Below, piece after piece: positions 28,391 through 39,907 of a DNA stretch of 64,000 nt. The position numbers and the translations under genes are program-made. Positions within the stretch are counted from its first letter, which is position 1. Each line of letters begins with the position of its first letter. Source of the DNA: Pelagomonas calceolata (taxonomy: Eukaryota > Sar > Pelagophyceae > Pelagomonadales > Pelagomonadaceae); assembly GCA_918797485.1 (NCBI GenBank), contig CAKKNE010000003.1, positions 434,001 through 498,000 on the forward strand, given 5' to 3'. The notes beneath the pieces were generated by a model that saw nothing but the letters and a program-made list of their open reading frames with translations, was not told the DNA's origin and searched no databases.

Positions 28391-29091
28391 ATGAAGCTCG
28401 CACTCGCTCTCACCGCCGGCACCGCCGCCGCCTTCGTCGCGCCGTCGGCGCCGGCCGCTAAGACGCAGCTCGCCGCCGCGCCCGTCCAGGAATGGGCCGG
28501 CGCCACGGCTCCTTTCGGTTTCTTTGACCCGCTCGGCCTCTCCAAGGACGTCGACGCCGGACGCCTCGCGTTCTACCGCGAGGCCGAGATCAAGCACGGC
28601 CGCGTGCGCCGCCGCGTCCGTCTCCCTTCGATCGCGATACCGGGTCGCGATAGCGCCCCGCCCCGCCACACACCATCAACGCGCCGTCGCCGCAGGTCGC
28701 CATGCTCGCGTCGGTCGGGTTCCTTTTCCAGGAGCACTACACGTTCACGGGCATTGACTCGCCGTCGTACGTCTCCTTCGAGCAGCCGGGCCTCGCCGGC
28801 GGCCTCTGGCTGGGCCTCGCCGTGATGCTCGGCAACGTCGAGGGCAAGTCCGTGGAGTCTTTCATGCCCCTCGACGGCGGCATCGTCGCGGAGCAGAACG
28901 AGTCACGCCTGTTCCGCATCAAGGAAGACCACTTGCCGGGCGACCTCGGCTTCGACCCGCTCGGCCTCAAGCCGACGAACGACAAGGACCTCAAGTCCAT
29001 GGCCACCAAGGAGATCAACAACGGCCGCTTAGCCATGGTCGGAATCGCTGGCATGGTCGCGCAGGAGCTTGTGTCGGGGATGAAGATCTAA
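28391..29091 (+). CDS. Fucoxanthin-chlorophyll a/c light-harvesting protein, two exons
   Basis: Predicted 202 residues from exons 28391-28603 and 28696-29091 (phase 0). It starts [20 protein letters not shown], a signal peptide with the AFVAP plastid-import motif. The mature protein begins with the FCP-type [13 protein letters not shown] segment. Helix 1 is [15 protein letters not shown] and helix 3 is [20 protein letters not shown], with the Glu/Arg pair and ligands that bind chlorophyll; helix 2 lies in the [16 protein letters not shown] region. A second [10 protein letters not shown] motif precedes helix 3. It binds chlorophyll a/c and fucoxanthin-type carotenoids in the thylakoid. The 92-bp intron splits GR and VAML and has introner-like CACCATCAACGCGCCGTCGC sequence. 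It follows the epoxidase gene, but a shared transcript is not implied. Confidence 0.95.
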
Positions 29092-29188
29092 ACGCGCCAA
29101 AGACGAACTTGTACACACACACACGGTGTTTGGTAAACTCTCTTCTTGTGAATATTAGAATAATACTAGGCGACCGCGCACCTCGAAT

Positions 29189-29833
29189 CTACTCCGCGAT
29201 CGTAATGCTCTCCACGCGCACGGCATCGATCGGCTTGTCCCGGCCGTCCGTCGGGACGCCCTCGATCGCGGAGACGACGTCCATGCCATCGACGACCTTG
29301 CCAAAAACCGGATGTTTGGAGGGCGTGCTGTTGTCGAAGTAATCCAGGAACGCGTTGTGCTTCGTGTTCAGGAAGAACTGCGAGCCGCCGCTGTTGGGGG
29401 CGCCCGTGTTGGCCATGGAGATCGTGCCGACCTCGTTCGAGATCTCGCCCACGAGCTCGTCGGGGATGTTGCCGCCACCGTCGCGCTGGATCACGCTACC
29501 ATCAGGCAACGTGTACTGCGTGTTGCCCGGCGGGCCGCCCGTGCCCGCGATCGGCGACTGCGGGTTCGCCGAGTTCGGGCAGCCGAACTGGCACATGAAG
29601 CCCTTGATGACGCGGTGGAACGTCAGGCCGTCGTAGAAGCCGGACGTCGCGAGGTCCTTGAAATTCGACGTCGTGATCGGCAGCTGGTCCTGGAAGAGCT
29701 CTACTTTAAACTCGCCCTTCGTCGTCTTGAACGTGGCGGTGGGATTCGCCATCGCGAGGCCGCGGCGGTTCATGGCGTGCACGCAGCGCGCGGCCGTGCC
29801 AGCTAGCAAGGTGATTCTTGAGAAGACGGCCAT
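29189..29833 (-). CDS. Cyclophilin-type peptidyl-prolyl cis-trans isomerase
   Basis: 214 residues from the ATG at 29833. The cyclophilin fold is clear: FYDGLTFHRVIKGFMCQFGC (catalytic Arg in FHRV; Gln in the M-x-Q motif), a long loop, GTISMANTGAPNSGGSQFFLN, and HPVFGKVVDGMDVVSAIE. The usual W/H of the cyclosporin pocket is replaced within HNAFLDYF, so drug sensitivity would be weak. It resembles single-domain cyclophilins with a slightly longer loop. MAVFSRITLLAGTAARCVHA may be an organelle leader (plastid or mitochondrion unclear). The open frame extends upstream to about 29974 without an ATG and contains an ACGCCATCG core, so a 5' UTR introner is possible. Confidence 0.9.
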   Translation of the reverse strand: MAVFSRITLLAGTAARCVHAMNRRGLAMANPTATFKTTKGEFKVELFQDQLPITTSNFKDLATSGFYDGLTFHRVIKGFMCQFGCPNSANPQSPIAGTGGPPGNTQYTLPDGSVIQRDGGGNIPDELVGEISNEVGTISMANTGAPNSGGSQFFLNTKHNAFLDYFDNSTPSKHPVFGKVVDGMDVVSAIEGVPTDGRDKPIDAVRVESITIAE

Positions 29834-30070
29834 GGTCGCCGGCGGTGCGCGCCTGCTGTTGTGTGAATGGGTAGGGTCGCGGCGATGGCGTGTCGTGAGT
29901 GCTGTGCAAGGGGCAGCGTCGCTTCGTGCCGGGCAGAGACAGAGAGGAGCGTCGCAGCGAGGCAGAGCATGCAAACATGCATGCAGCGCAGGGCCGGTCG
30001 TCTTGGGACTGCGTCCAGGGGCCGCAAAGGCGGTAGTCGCACGTAGTCCGAGGGGTGGAGGAATAATTTG

Positions 30071-30094
30071 GTTAGCGGCGTAGAGACACTAGCC
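30071..30094. promoter_or_regulatory. Divergent-promoter palindromic motif, site 11
   Basis: GTTAGCGGC, spacer, GAGACACTAGCC. It is 238 bp from the cyclophilin ATG and 184 bp from the ALIX ATG, near the middle of the gap. Confidence 0.6.
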
Positions 30095-30277
30095 ACCCAG
30101 GAGAGTTGCCAGGGTCCGTGGAAGCCAGCGCTGGACTGGGCGGCCGCTGCGCCCTGCAAAAGTTTCGAACCGCCGCACGACTCGCGCCGCTTGAGCGCTG
30201 TCGATTCCTCGAAGCGAAACGCCTTCCACCTAGCCGCAAGAGCTACATTAAGCCCAGAAGACCCGAAGCCAAAAGAG

Positions 30278-33200
30278 ATGCTAGCGCTTCCCCCGAAGCG
30301 CCCAGTTGGCCGGCAAACAGGCCTGGGAGACGCCCTGAGCAGCTACGCCGGCAAAACTCACAGCGGCACGGAAGCTAATAGAGCGCGCGCGGCCTCGGCC
30401 TCGCTCGACCGGTGCCGAGCGGCGGCGGCGGAGGCCGCCGAGGAGTTGGCGCGGGGCGGCACGGGTGGAACATCAAGCGAAAGCGCCGCGTTAGCGGTGG
30501 CTAGCGCGGCCTACGGCGACGACACGGGCTTGACGGAAGCAGCTTTAGAGAACTGCTCCAGAGATCTGCGGCGGTACGCGAGGGAACTACTCGCTATTTC
30601 AAGACGAGTCCCGGACGCCGACGCGGCCCTAGATGGCTTTTTATGTGAATGGGACGACGGCTGGGCGACTCCTAGCAAAACGAACCCGAGAGACGCTACA
30701 AGAGGTCTTGGCAGTAGATTCCGACGAGCGTTGCGGAACGACCGCAAGAAACCGACCGTGAACAAGGCCTCGAGACAACGAGGCGGCCTGAGGCTCGAAC
30801 GGGGCGCGACGCTATACAACTTAGCGGCCTGCGAGGCCGCGCAGGGCTGCCAGCAGGACAGATCAAGCGAACAAGGTATAAAAAGAGCCTGCAGGCATTT
30901 CCAGCGCTCCGCGGGCCTCTTCGAGCACCTGCGACGGACGACGCGCACGGCCGGTAGAAGGGGCGCGGCGTGCGCGTGGGGCTGCCTCGTTTTTGAGGAC
31001 GACGAGGCCGATTTGTTAGATCTGTGCGAGCTCGGCGTCCCGCGGCGGTTTCACGCCATCGACGCATTGACAGAAATGCTCCGCGCAGGTCGTCGCCGTG
31101 TCTAGATTTCTGCGAGCGGTTATGTTTAGCTCAGGCGCAAGCCTGTTACTACGAGAAGGCCGTTGCTGGGCAATCGGTGGCGCCACCTATAATAGCTCGA
31201 CTGGCCGCGCACGCGGCGCATTTATATTGGCGGGCTCGAGCCGTGTGTAGCTATGTCCCGGAAGCCGAAAATGAAGCTAAATTAAATGAGTTACTAGGCG
31301 AAGAAAAATGCGAGGATACGGACCAGTTGCCTCCCTCCTACGATACGAGGAAGGGCGTCGCCGGCCTCGACGCGTCCTGGCCGTGTCACGCCGAGTTCCA
31401 GGCGCGATGCTTCGAGGCGGCCTCGTCTTATTGGGCTGCTAAATCTAAAGCCAAAGACGCGGAAGATCATGGCGAGGGCTACGGCCTCCAAGTCGCCTAC
31501 CTGGATAGGTGTGAAAGAGAATGCGTCGCGGCGCTGAAGGTCGCGTCGCGGCCGGGCGCGAAGCGCCTGTCGCAGGACGCCATTGAGCAGATCACTGATA
31601 TGCGCCAGGCCGCTGCGACGCAACGAACCGCGGTAGCGCGGGACAACGCCCAGATCTACCGGGAAACGGTGCCGAATTGGTCCGATGTAACGCAAGTTCC
31701 CAGACCGCTCGGCGCGCGCTTGGCCAAGGCCACGGTCCCCGACGCGTGTCTGGTCGGAGCGCCGGGACGGACGCCCGAGGCCATGGTTTCTGCAGTCGTT
31801 CCTTCAGATGAAATCAGTTTGTTGCGAGGTCTACTACCGAGAGGGGCTCGAAGTGCGCTAGAGGCCTACGCTGATAGATGTAGACGCGACGCGCGGGAAT
31901 GTCAAAGTCGTGTTGCGGACGCCGACGATCTGGTGCGGGCCGCGCTGCAGTCTTTATCATTACCGCAAGTGGTGAACGATGTCGACAATGCTCAGAACTT
32001 CGCGACGCACGGCGCGCTGCCCAAAGGTTTACGAGTGGCGACGGCGTCGTCGGGCGAGGGCCTGTTCGGGGGCTCTACCGGTTCATCTCTGCTAGCTTTG
32101 CAGAAGAAGGCCTCAGAGTTAACTCAAGCAAGGTTACGGTCGCAAGCGGCTTTAACGGCAGCTAGAGCCTACTCCGGAGACGCTTCTCAACATGTCCGGC
32201 AGCGCCTCGCGCAAATCACCATCGATGAAGCGGACGACGACGCGCTGCTGAAGGTCGTGTCTGATGATGCCACGAAACAGCAGTTAGCTGCGCTAGACGG
32301 CGCCGTCGGGCGCAGCACCAAAGCTAGTGTAGAAGAAACTCTCACCCTGAGCGACGACGTCACGAAAGCGGCCCAGGCGTGTCGGGAAGCTTGTTCAGCA
32401 GTCGATCGAAGTGGCCGCGGACGTCGTGACGCGGCGAAGCGCGTCGAGGTCCTCGCGAGCGAGGAGGCGCAAGCCGCGGCGAAGGCCCTCGATGCTTTGT
32501 GTGACGCCGGTCTGCCTTTAGTAGCGGGCGACGAACCGGAAGTCACACGATATAGAGATTCGGACGACGACGACGATACCGGTGACGAGCGCCCGGAGGA
32601 CGAGGACGTGTTGCCGCTGCCGCCGCCGCCGACGACGCCGCGGCGAGACGACACGAAGACCGTCGAGGCCTCGCGCTGCGTCCACGCGTTTCTGGAGCGG
32701 CGTTATGCTTCGGAGATGGCGCCGGCCTTTAGCGAGTTCGCCCAGGCTCTCGGCGACCCGCGGCCGGCCGTCGAGGCCCTGGCGTCGACCGCGTCGCTGC
32801 TGGACGAGGCGAAGCGACGGGATCCTTCGTATAGATCCGCGCGCGACGCCTTAGAAAAGGTCGTGGCGGCCGCTAGGCTCTTCGAGGAGCTCGTGTCTCG
32901 TCTCGAGACGCGGTGCACGGCTCACATGAACGCGGCGTCCGAGGCGGACCGGCGGGACTCTCCGCCGCCGAAGCCGGTGACCACAGGACTAGATGCTCTT
33001 CTTAACACGGCGAACGAAGCTGCGGCTGCTTTAGACGCCTCGCCGTCGCCGCGCGTCGACCGCCGAAGCCAAGAGGAGTCCGACGCGGAGATGGCGCGGC
33101 GACTGGCCGCCGAGTTCGACGCCGACGATAATACTATCCGACCGCCGCCCATCCCTGTCCACCAGCCGCCGCCCGCCTATCGACAAGGCCAGACGTACAA

Positions 33201-34224
33201 CGAGGCGACGCGCCACGCGCCGCCCGTGCCACCGCCGGACCACCGGCAGCGCCAGGAACTGTCTGATGCCGCATTAGCGAGGCAGCTCGCCGAGGAGGAT
33301 GAAAGAGCAGCAGCAAGGGCGCAGAGCGCGCCGGCGCCGGCGCCGGCGCCCGCGCGCCAAAAGGGCCTCGCGGAGACCCTCACTGGAAGAAAGCTCAGCC
33401 AGTGGAAGGCGCAGTTCGCGAAGAAGCCCGAGGCTCCTGTGGATGCGGACCTGGAGCGCGCGCTCGCCGCGTCGCGGGCGGAGAGCGCGCCGCCGGCGCC
33501 GCCGCCGCCTCCACCGGTCAATCAAGACGATCTCGATCTCCAACGGGCGCTGGCCGCGTCGCGCATCGAGTCCCAGCCGCGCTACCAAGCGCCTCCTCGA
33601 CGGAGCCAGGAGGACGACGACGCGGCGCTGGCGCGGCGCCTCGCGGCGGAGTTCGACGCCGAGCCCGCGGCGCCTCCATCGTACTCAGCGCCGCCGCCGA
33701 GCGACGCGCCTCCCTCATACAATAGCGACGCGGTCTGGAACGCACCTCAGAAACCGCCGCCGCGGCCGGCGCCTTCCTACAACGATGATAACGACGCGGA
33801 TCTACAGCGGGCGCTGGCCGCGTCGCGCGCCGAAGCTCCGCGGCCCCAGGGGCTGTTCTCTTCGCTCAACGAACTGCCTCCGCAACAACGCTCGTACGAC
33901 GCGCGGCCGCCGCCGTCCACCTCGTCGTCGGCCGACTATCTGAGAAGAGCGGCGCAGCCCCCGCCGTCGACCTCGTCGTCGGCCGACTATCTGAGACGCT
34001 CGTATCAACAGGAGTACGCCCCGCCGCCGCCGCGCCGGTCGTACGGAAACTCCGCGGATAGTTATCTGAGGCAAGCCGCCCAGGCACCGCCGCCGCCCTC
34101 TTCTTTGGGGAATCGCTACGGACCACTGCCGCCGCAGCAGCAGTACCAGGACCCGGACCTGCCGCCGCTGCCGACGTTCGGGCGGCCGCCTCCTGGTTGG
34201 CAGCAGGATGGTCGCGGGTATTAA
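30278..34224 (+). CDS. ALIX/Bro1-family ESCRT adaptor with C-terminal UIM-like and PPxY motifs
   Basis: Predicted 1293 residues from exons 30278-31023 and 31089-34224 (phase 2 join giving LLDLSSPCLDFCERL). The BRO1 domain covers about residues 1-390 (YNLAACEAAQG, CLAQAQACYYEKAV) and the V domain about 400-870 (NWSDVTQVPRPLGARLAKATVP, LLRGLLPRGARSALEAYADR), in ALIX order. ALIX bridges ESCRT-III and cargo in endosomal sorting and membrane scission. Unusually, the Pro-rich tail carries three UIM-like helices (DLERALAASRAE near 1032, DLQRALAASRIE near 1061, DLQRALAASRAE near 1149), three related AxARxLAxE helices, and PPAY and PPSY motifs. The ATG at 30278 aligns with the ALIX N-terminus. The 65-bp intron holds an ACGCCATCGACGC introner core. 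Confidence 0.88.
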
Positions 34225-34380
34225 TCTTCCTTGTGTATACCTCAGTTTCTCGTATCCACCTAGAGTACTTATCCATGCGGTACATAGTATCCGTAGGCCT
34301 TGTACATGCTTCAGCAGCGCCAGTTCCTCGAGGCGACCTCGTCCGGGGACGGGGACGTTCTTGCGCGAGGAAGGGGGAAA

Positions 34381-37300
34381 TCACGCGGCGAGCGCGAGCA
34401 CGAGGAGCGCGGCGCTGACGCCTGAGAGGCGGTAGGCGGCGTCGACGGTGTCACTGCCGCGGGTCGCGGTCGGCGCTGATGTCGGAGCCCCGATCGGCCG
34501 CGGCGTCGGCGACGCAGTGGGGCCCGGCGTCGTGACTATGACCTCGAGAGCAGCGTCCGCAATAGCCGCTTGCGTCGCCGCGACGTCGACGGTCACGGCG
34601 GCGAACGATGTATCCGCGGCCTGCAGAGTGGTCAAGAAGCTCCCGTCGCCGACGGCGGCCGTCAGCGCGTCCGACGCTTGTTCCAGCAAATCTGCACCAA
34701 CCGACGCGGCGCCGTTGGTGCCGACGACGCGGGCGACTCCCGTATACGAGACGCCGACGCCCGCGCCGGCGAGGCGCCGCCGCCGTCCCACCGCCTCAAT
34801 ATCGATCACCTCGTCAAAGGCCCCGCCCGCGCTATCCAAAACCGACTGCGCGAACGCCGCCTTCATGCCTTCGTCGGCATTAAATTCAGTCGCGACGATG
34901 CCCTCCAGCGTCACAGACGAGGCAACCTTGACCATCGTTTGGGCGGGCGTCGGCGCCGGCGTCGGCGCCGGCGAAGGGGCGCATCCGCCCACCACTTGCA
35001 CGACGCCGCACGACGTCGACTCACACGCGGCGCCAGTAAACGCCTCTTCAAAATCCACGTCCTCGTCCACGCACCAGCCGAGGTCCTGGTTAAAGGCCGA
35101 GGCCTGGTAGAACATCTTGTACATGTCCGAGTTACTGTGTACATTCCAACCACTGATGTCCTGGTTAAACGACGAGGCGCTGGTGAACATGTCGCCCAGA
35201 GACGTGACGCTGTGGACCGCCCAACCACCAATGTCCTGGTCGAAGGCCGAGGCGCCGTTGAACATCCCGCCCAGGGTCGTGACCTCGGAGGTGTCCCACG
35301 CGCCGATGTCCTGATTGAAGGCCGAGGCACTCCAGAACATCGATCTCATATCCGTGACGCTGTCGACCGCCCAACCACCGATGTCCTGGTTAAAGGCCGA
35401 GGCGTACCAGAACATGTGGGACATGCTCGTTACGCCGGAGGTGTCCCACGCGCCGATGTCCTCGTTGAATGAAATAGCTTTATTGTTGCATTCTTTCTCC
35501 CAGGTTGGCGCGCAAAACAACTCCGACATGTCCGTCACATCTCGCGTACTCCAATGCGAGATGTGGCCGTACGTCGCCTCGGCGGCGGCGCGGTCCGAGA
35601 ACCACGCCGCAACGGCAGTGCGGATGCTCGTGTCATCTAAAGGTACTGTCGGCGCCGGCGTCGCGGTGGGCGCCGGGGTCAACGTCGGACGTGGCGACGG
35701 CGCGCAGGCTCCGTCCGCTTGTTTGACGCCGCACGCCGTCCTCGCTGCCGCCCCCACCGCCGTCCCCGCCGCCAGGGTCTTCTCGCACACGCTGCCCAGA
35801 CTCACGGCGTCGTCCACGCACCAGCCGAGGTCCTGGTCGAAGGCCGAGGCTTCGAATAACATCCCATCCATCTTTGTAACGCTGTCGAACGTCCAACCAC
35901 TGAGGTCTTGATTAAAGGCCGTGACAGAAGAGAGCATCCAGTCTATGTACCTGACAGCAGAGACATCCCACGCACTGATGTCCTCGTTGAAGGACGCCAC
36001 AGCCGTGTTGCAGTACTCGCTGTGTTGATACGCACAAAACAAATACGCCATGTACGTCACCCCCGATGTGTCCCACGTCGAAATGTGGCCGTACGTCGAC
36101 TCGGCAGCCGTCGCATCCAATACCCACGCGGTCTCTGCCAATCGGATGCCAAAGTCGCTCATAGGGCCGCCACCACACTTCTGAGCAGCGGATGGCAGGA
36201 TACCGCACGACGTCGCCTCGCACTTCGATCCTACGAACAACGAACCTGCCCCCCTCGCATCGCTAAACGACAACATGTCGTCTTGTTCCACGCACCAGCC
36301 GAGGTCCTGGTCGAAGGCCGAGGCGCCCATGAATATCTGTTCCCATTGCCTGACGCTAGAGGTGTCCCACGTGCTGATGTCCTGGTTAAAGGACGAGGCT
36401 TCTTTGAACATTTTTCCCATTTCCTGTACGTTTTTGACTTCCCAGCCGCTGATGTCCTCGTTGAAGGACGAAGCGCCTTCAAACAATTCCTCCATGTATT
36501 TCACCCCCGATGTGTCCCAAGTCGAGATGTGGCCGTACTTCGACTCTGCAGCAGTCGCGTCCGCGAGCCACGCCGCGACGGCCGTGTAGATCTTACTGTC
36601 AGTCATAACATTACCACCAGCATCGTCGTCATCGTCATCGTCATCCTCGTCGTCGTCGTCGCAGGCGTCGTACTCGCACGTGCTGACCTCCCACGATTCG
36701 TCGGCATTCCCGTCGAGGTCTTCGTCGTAAAAAATGGTATTCGTACCCGGCTCGCAGGTGATTCGGCCGCCCGACACGGCCGTTTGATCTTCCACCGCTT
36801 CGCAGTCGCACGAATCGCACCCGCCGTTGCGCATCAGCGTCCCGTCGTCTCGGCATTCATGCACCTCATAGCCTAGGGTGCAGTCGTCGTCGTCCTCGTC
36901 ACCAGAGAGCCTCGTCGGCTGCCACGTCGGCTGAGGGGTCGGCCGCGATGTAGGCGTGAACGTCGGCCTTGGCGTCGGCTGCGGAACTGGGCGCGGCGTC
37001 GGCGCGCAACCACCGGCTACTTGCGTGACGCCGCACGACGTCGACGCGCACGGGGTGCCTCTGAACGCGTTGTTCAGGTCCACGTCGTCGTCCACGCACC
37101 AGCCGAGGTCCTGGTCGAAGGTCGAGGCGCCGTCGAACATCCCGTTCATCGTAGTGACGCCGGAGGTGTCCCACTGACTGATGTCCTCGTTGAAGGGATA
37201 AGATGTGTCTTTGAACAACTCTGACATGTCCGTCACCCCCGATGTGTCCCACGTCGAAATGTCGCCGTACGTCGCCATGGCGGCACCCGCGCCCGCACTG

Positions 37301-38862
37301 TCCGCGGTCCACACCGCGACGGCCGTTCTAATGTTACTATCGGTCATGACGTAGCCCGAGAGCACGCGGCGCTGCCCAAGGCTTTGCACTGACGAGCTCG
37401 GAGACTCATTGGTCTTGATCTTCGAACTCTTCGTAATGGTGTAGTCGCTGCCGCGGACAGAAGTCGCCGCCGCCGCCACGAGGGCGATCTCTGGCCAAAT
37501 AAGCAGGTAGCTGACGACGTACGAGCGCCAGGCCGCGCCCTTCGCCGAGCTACTGTGCCGCGGAATAATCCTTCCGAACACGAAGAGTCCCAAAACAAGT
37601 TCTAGCAAAATCGCAAGAAACTGGAAGAGCCACCAGGAAGCCCGCCCTTCTTCTTCGTCGACGCCGCCGCCCTTGGTCGCGTCCGGGGCCGCCAACATCA
37701 ATTCGGCGGACGCGTGGTTTTGGTAGAGCTGGAGCCGCGCCATCGTCGCGGCGACGGTCGTCGCGAATACCTTGGAGGCAGCGCGGTCGAGGCCGTTCTC
37801 GCCGGCCGGCGCACGCGTGCTGCCGCCGTCGGACTTGCTGCCGTCCGCCCCGTGGTTCTTGTAGAGCTGGCGCCGCGCCGTCGTCGCGGCGACGCTCGTC
37901 GCCAAGCCCTTGGAGGCAGCGCGGTCGAGGCCGTTCTCGCCGGCCGGCGCGGACGTGCTGGCGCTTTTGTCGGACTGGCTGCCGTCCGCCCCGTGGTTCT
38001 TGTAGAGCTGGAGCCACGTGTTCTTCGCGGGGCTCGTCGCTAATTCCTTGGAGGCAGCGCGGTCGAGGCCGTTCTCGCCGGCCGGCGCGGACGTGCTGGC
38101 GCTGTTGTCGGACTTGCTGCCGTCCGCCCCGGAGTTCTTGTAGAGCTGGAGCCACGTGTTCCTCGCTGCGGCGCTCGTCGCCAAGCCCTTGGAGGCAGCG
38201 CGGTCGAGGCCGTTCTCGCCGGCCCGCGCGGACGTGCTGCCGCTTTTGTCGGACTTGCTGCCGTCCGCCCCGTGGTTCTTGTAGAGCTGGCGCCGCGCCG
38301 TCGTCGCGGCGACGCTCGTCGCCAAGCCCTTGGAGGCAGCGCGGTCGAGGCCGTTCTCGCCGGCCGGCGCGGACGTGCTGGCGCTTTTGTCGGACTGGCT
38401 GCCGTCCGCCCCGTGGTTCTTGTAGAGCTGGAGCCACGTGTTCTTCGCGGGGCTCGTCGCTAATTCCTTGGAGGCAGCGCGGTCGAGGCCGTTCTCGCCG
38501 GCCGGCGCGGACGTGCTGGCGCTGTTGTCGGACTTGCTGCCGTCCGCCCCGGAGTTCTTGTAGAGCTGGAACCACGTGTTCCTCGCTGCGGCGCTCGTCG
38601 CCACGCCCTTGGAGGCAGCGCGGTCGAGGCCGTTCTCGCCGGCCCGGGCGCACGTGCTGCCAGTTTTGTCGGACTTGCTGCCGTCTTCTTCGTACATGAC
38701 CATGGCCTCGGAGAAACCGGCTAGTTTCTCGCCGAGCCGGGAGCCGCCCTCCTCGGGGCAGCCCTTCCAGGGCTTGTTGCATGTGCTCAGCCTGCTGGGG
38801 CCGCGCGCGGGGGCCCGAAGCGGCAGCGCGCTGGCCACGGACAGCATCAGGGCGGCGAACAT
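34381..38862 (-). CDS. Large BspA/DUF285-type repeat surface protein
   Basis: 1493 residues in one open frame. A signal peptide ([18 protein letters not shown]) is followed by a repeat block (about residues 55-370, seven units of 46-47 residues with [12 protein letters not shown] as core), then two hydrophobic segments ([16 protein letters not shown] and [18 protein letters not shown]). The main ectodomain has many BspA-type leucine-rich repeats ([40 protein letters not shown]), interrupted by Cys pairs, PTP-rich linkers and a poly-Asp stretch. The end is hydrophobic ([12 protein letters not shown]), which would suit a GPI or membrane anchor. DUF285/BspA repeats are adhesin modules in bacteria and expanded families in some protists and algae. 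I infer a cell-surface or cell-wall protein; no enzyme domain is seen. Confidence 0.85.
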   Translation of the reverse strand: MFAALMLSVASALPLRAPARGPSRLSTCNKPWKGCPEEGGSRLGEKLAGFSEAMVMYEEDGSKSDKTGSTCARAGENGLDRAASKGVATSAAARNTWFQLYKNSGADGSKSDNSASTSAPAGENGLDRAASKELATSPAKNTWLQLYKNHGADGSQSDKSASTSAPAGENGLDRAASKGLATSVAATTARRQLYKNHGADGSKSDKSGSTSARAGENGLDRAASKGLATSAAARNTWLQLYKNSGADGSKSDNSASTSAPAGENGLDRAASKELATSPAKNTWLQLYKNHGADGSQSDKSASTSAPAGENGLDRAASKGLATSVAATTARRQLYKNHGADGSKSDGGSTRAPAGENGLDRAASKVFATTVAATMARLQLYQNHASAELMLAAPDATKGGGVDEEEGRASWWLFQFLAILLELVLGLFVFGRIIPRHSSSAKGAAWRSYVVSYLLIWPEIALVAAAATSVRGSDYTITKSSKIKTNESPSSSVQSLGQRRVLSGYVMTDSNIRTAVAVWTADSAGAGAAMATYGDISTWDTSGVTDMSELFKDTSYPFNEDISQWDTSGVTTMNGMFDGASTFDQDLGWCVDDDVDLNNAFRGTPCASTSCGVTQVAGGCAPTPRPVPQPTPRPTFTPTSRPTPQPTWQPTRLSGDEDDDDCTLGYEVHECRDDGTLMRNGGCDSCDCEAVEDQTAVSGGRITCEPGTNTIFYDEDLDGNADESWEVSTCEYDACDDDDEDDDDDDDDAGGNVMTDSKIYTAVAAWLADATAAESKYGHISTWDTSGVKYMEELFEGASSFNEDISGWEVKNVQEMGKMFKEASSFNQDISTWDTSSVRQWEQIFMGASAFDQDLGWCVEQDDMLSFSDARGAGSLFVGSKCEATSCGILPSAAQKCGGGPMSDFGIRLAETAWVLDATAAESTYGHISTWDTSGVTYMAYLFCAYQHSEYCNTAVASFNEDISAWDVSAVRYIDWMLSSVTAFNQDLSGWTFDSVTKMDGMLFEASAFDQDLGWCVDDAVSLGSVCEKTLAAGTAVGAAARTACGVKQADGACAPSPRPTLTPAPTATPAPTVPLDDTSIRTAVAAWFSDRAAAEATYGHISHWSTRDVTDMSELFCAPTWEKECNNKAISFNEDIGAWDTSGVTSMSHMFWYASAFNQDIGGWAVDSVTDMRSMFWSASAFNQDIGAWDTSEVTTLGGMFNGASAFDQDIGGWAVHSVTSLGDMFTSASSFNQDISGWNVHSNSDMYKMFYQASAFNQDLGWCVDEDVDFEEAFTGAACESTSCGVVQVVGGCAPSPAPTPAPTPAQTMVKVASSVTLEGIVATEFNADEGMKAAFAQSVLDSAGGAFDEVIDIEAVGRRRRLAGAGVGVSYTGVARVVGTNGAASVGADLLEQASDALTAAVGDGSFLTTLQAADTSFAAVTVDVAATQAAIADAALEVIVTTPGPTASPTPRPIGAPTSAPTATRGSDTVDAAYRLSGVSAALLVLALAA
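37856..38695 (-). repeat. Higher-order tandem repeat inside the BspA-type gene
   Basis: Units of 138-141 bp are arranged as two copies of a three-unit block (about 420 bp each, 37856-38275 and 38276-38695) that are nearly identical, plus a diverged seventh unit to about 37700. All lengths are multiples of three, so the frame is kept. Near-identity suggests a recent block duplication. Confidence 0.8.
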
Positions 38863-39038
38863 TTTCAGTAGTTTTCGTTCCGCATGCGTCCCAGCTCACG
38901 AATTTGGCTTGTCTGGGCAAGTCTGGGGTGCCCAGTGCCCAGCGTTAATTCTGGGACGCGCGCGGGCTGGCATTGGAGCGAATCCCTGCACGCTCATAGT
39001 CATCCAGGATACCTACTGGAGCGTGTCGGTTATTCAAT

Positions 39039-39065
39039 GCTAGCGGCCAGTAAGACACTAGCAAA
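39039..39065. promoter_or_regulatory. Divergent-promoter palindromic motif, site 12
   Basis: GCTAGCGGCCA, then GTAAGACACTAGCAAA, a near-consensus match. It is 177 bp from the BspA-type ATG and only 37 bp from the small gene at 39102. Confidence 0.65.
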
Positions 39066-39101
39066 GGCTGGAGCCGGTGCCGTGCCTAGTACGCGGGCAA
39101 G

Positions 39102-39263
39102 ATGTGGCCCGAACGCACCGAGGTCCAGAAAATACCTCGCGAAGAAGATCTCGACCCCTCGCGCGTCTACGCCTTCCGGAAGTTCGTCCAGGAGCTCCTC
39201 ATCCCCGCCGGCGGCGGCCCGCGATTCCTCCACGCGATGTGGACGCTGTACGAGCACTGCTGA
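39102..39263 (+). CDS. Candidate 53-residue small protein
   Basis: ATG 39102 to TGA 39261-39263, MWPERTEVQKIPREEDLD at the start and ending in MWTLYEHC. Its composition is balanced, with an amphipathic RVYAFRKFVQELL helix and a hydrophobic C-terminal part, and it directly follows a near-consensus promoter motif, so it is probably expressed. It lacks a signal peptide or Cys pairs. I do not recognise a family; small subunits or assembly factors of organelle complexes have this size, but that is a guess. Confidence 0.5.
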   Translation: MWPERTEVQKIPREEDLDPSRVYAFRKFVQELLIPAGGGPRFLHAMWTLYEHC

Positions 39264-39303
39264 AGAGTAAGGATTATACACAAGAACAAGGGCGGGTAAG
39301 CGA

Positions 39304-39708
39304 CTAGACCTCTTCCCCGAAGAGGTGCTCGGGCGCTCCGTCCGTCGGAGAGCGCGGCTTAGATTGGGCCGGTGGTTGCGGCATTCGGAGGAGCGGCGCG
39401 TCGAGTTGACTAAGGTTCTCGAAGTGTTCTCGATGGCGTTCGCCGGGCGAGCTCTGCGGCAACGGGTTCGAGGTCGACCGCCGCGGCGGGTCCCGAAAGC
39501 CCTGCGATTCCTCCTCCTCGGAGATGGCTTCTGGATTCGAGACGGCCCGTCGGGGTGGCGTCCTCGCTTGTGGCGTCGCCTCGCCGAGCTCCAAGGATTC
39601 GATGTCGACCGAGACGCGGGCCACGACGCCTTCGTTATCGGCGAACGCTTTGCTCTTGGGCGAGAACGGGACGCCGCCTTCCATGGCGAGCAGGTTTTGG
39701 GAGGACAT
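39304..39708 (-). CDS. Small Ser/Pro-rich protein of unknown function
   Basis: 134 residues from the ATG at 39708 (MSSQNLLAMEGGVPFSPKSK), hydrophilic, with repeated R-R-x-x-S-N-P motifs (RRAVSNPEA, RRSTSNPLP) that look like basophilic kinase or 14-3-3 sites. There are no domains, no membrane segment and no signal peptide. The open frame continues upstream without an ATG and includes an ACGCCATCGAG introner-like core about 12 bases before the start, which may mark a 5' UTR intron. It shares a promoter region with the mannosidase gene. The function is not recognised. Confidence 0.55.
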   Translation of the reverse strand: MSSQNLLAMEGGVPFSPKSKAFADNEGVVARVSVDIESLELGEATPQARTPPRRAVSNPEAISEEEESQGFRDPPRRSTSNPLPQSSPGERHREHFENLSQLDAPLLRMPQPPAQSKPRSPTDGAPEHLFGEEV

Positions 39709-39907
39709 TTTCTTGTCTGCTCGATGGCGTGAGAGAGCACTTTTGATCTCAGTGAGAGCAAGCGTGTTTGTAATGTCTCTAGGCACTCGCGCTGCTGAAA
39801 AAAGATTCCAGCGCACGCTGTAGCTGTGATGAGGCCCCGTCAGCAGCCCAGAAGCTGGCAGTCGTGCCCAGGAGCCGCGTATGCAGCTCAGAGCGCCCAC
39901 CGAATTA

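Noticed and set aside
34570-35911. Plus-strand open frames opposite the BspA-type gene
   Set aside because: They mirror its repeats and have no start context or domain.
37700-38695. Regular repeat array considered as CRISPR
   Set aside because: Units are 138-141 bp, lie inside a coding frame and have no unique spacers; the organism is eukaryotic.
37550-38920. Long minus-strand open frame in a second frame over the repeat block, and matching plus-strand open frames
   Set aside because: They are by-products of a GC-rich tandem repeat whose unit length is a multiple of three; the frame with signal peptide and BspA repeats is the real one.
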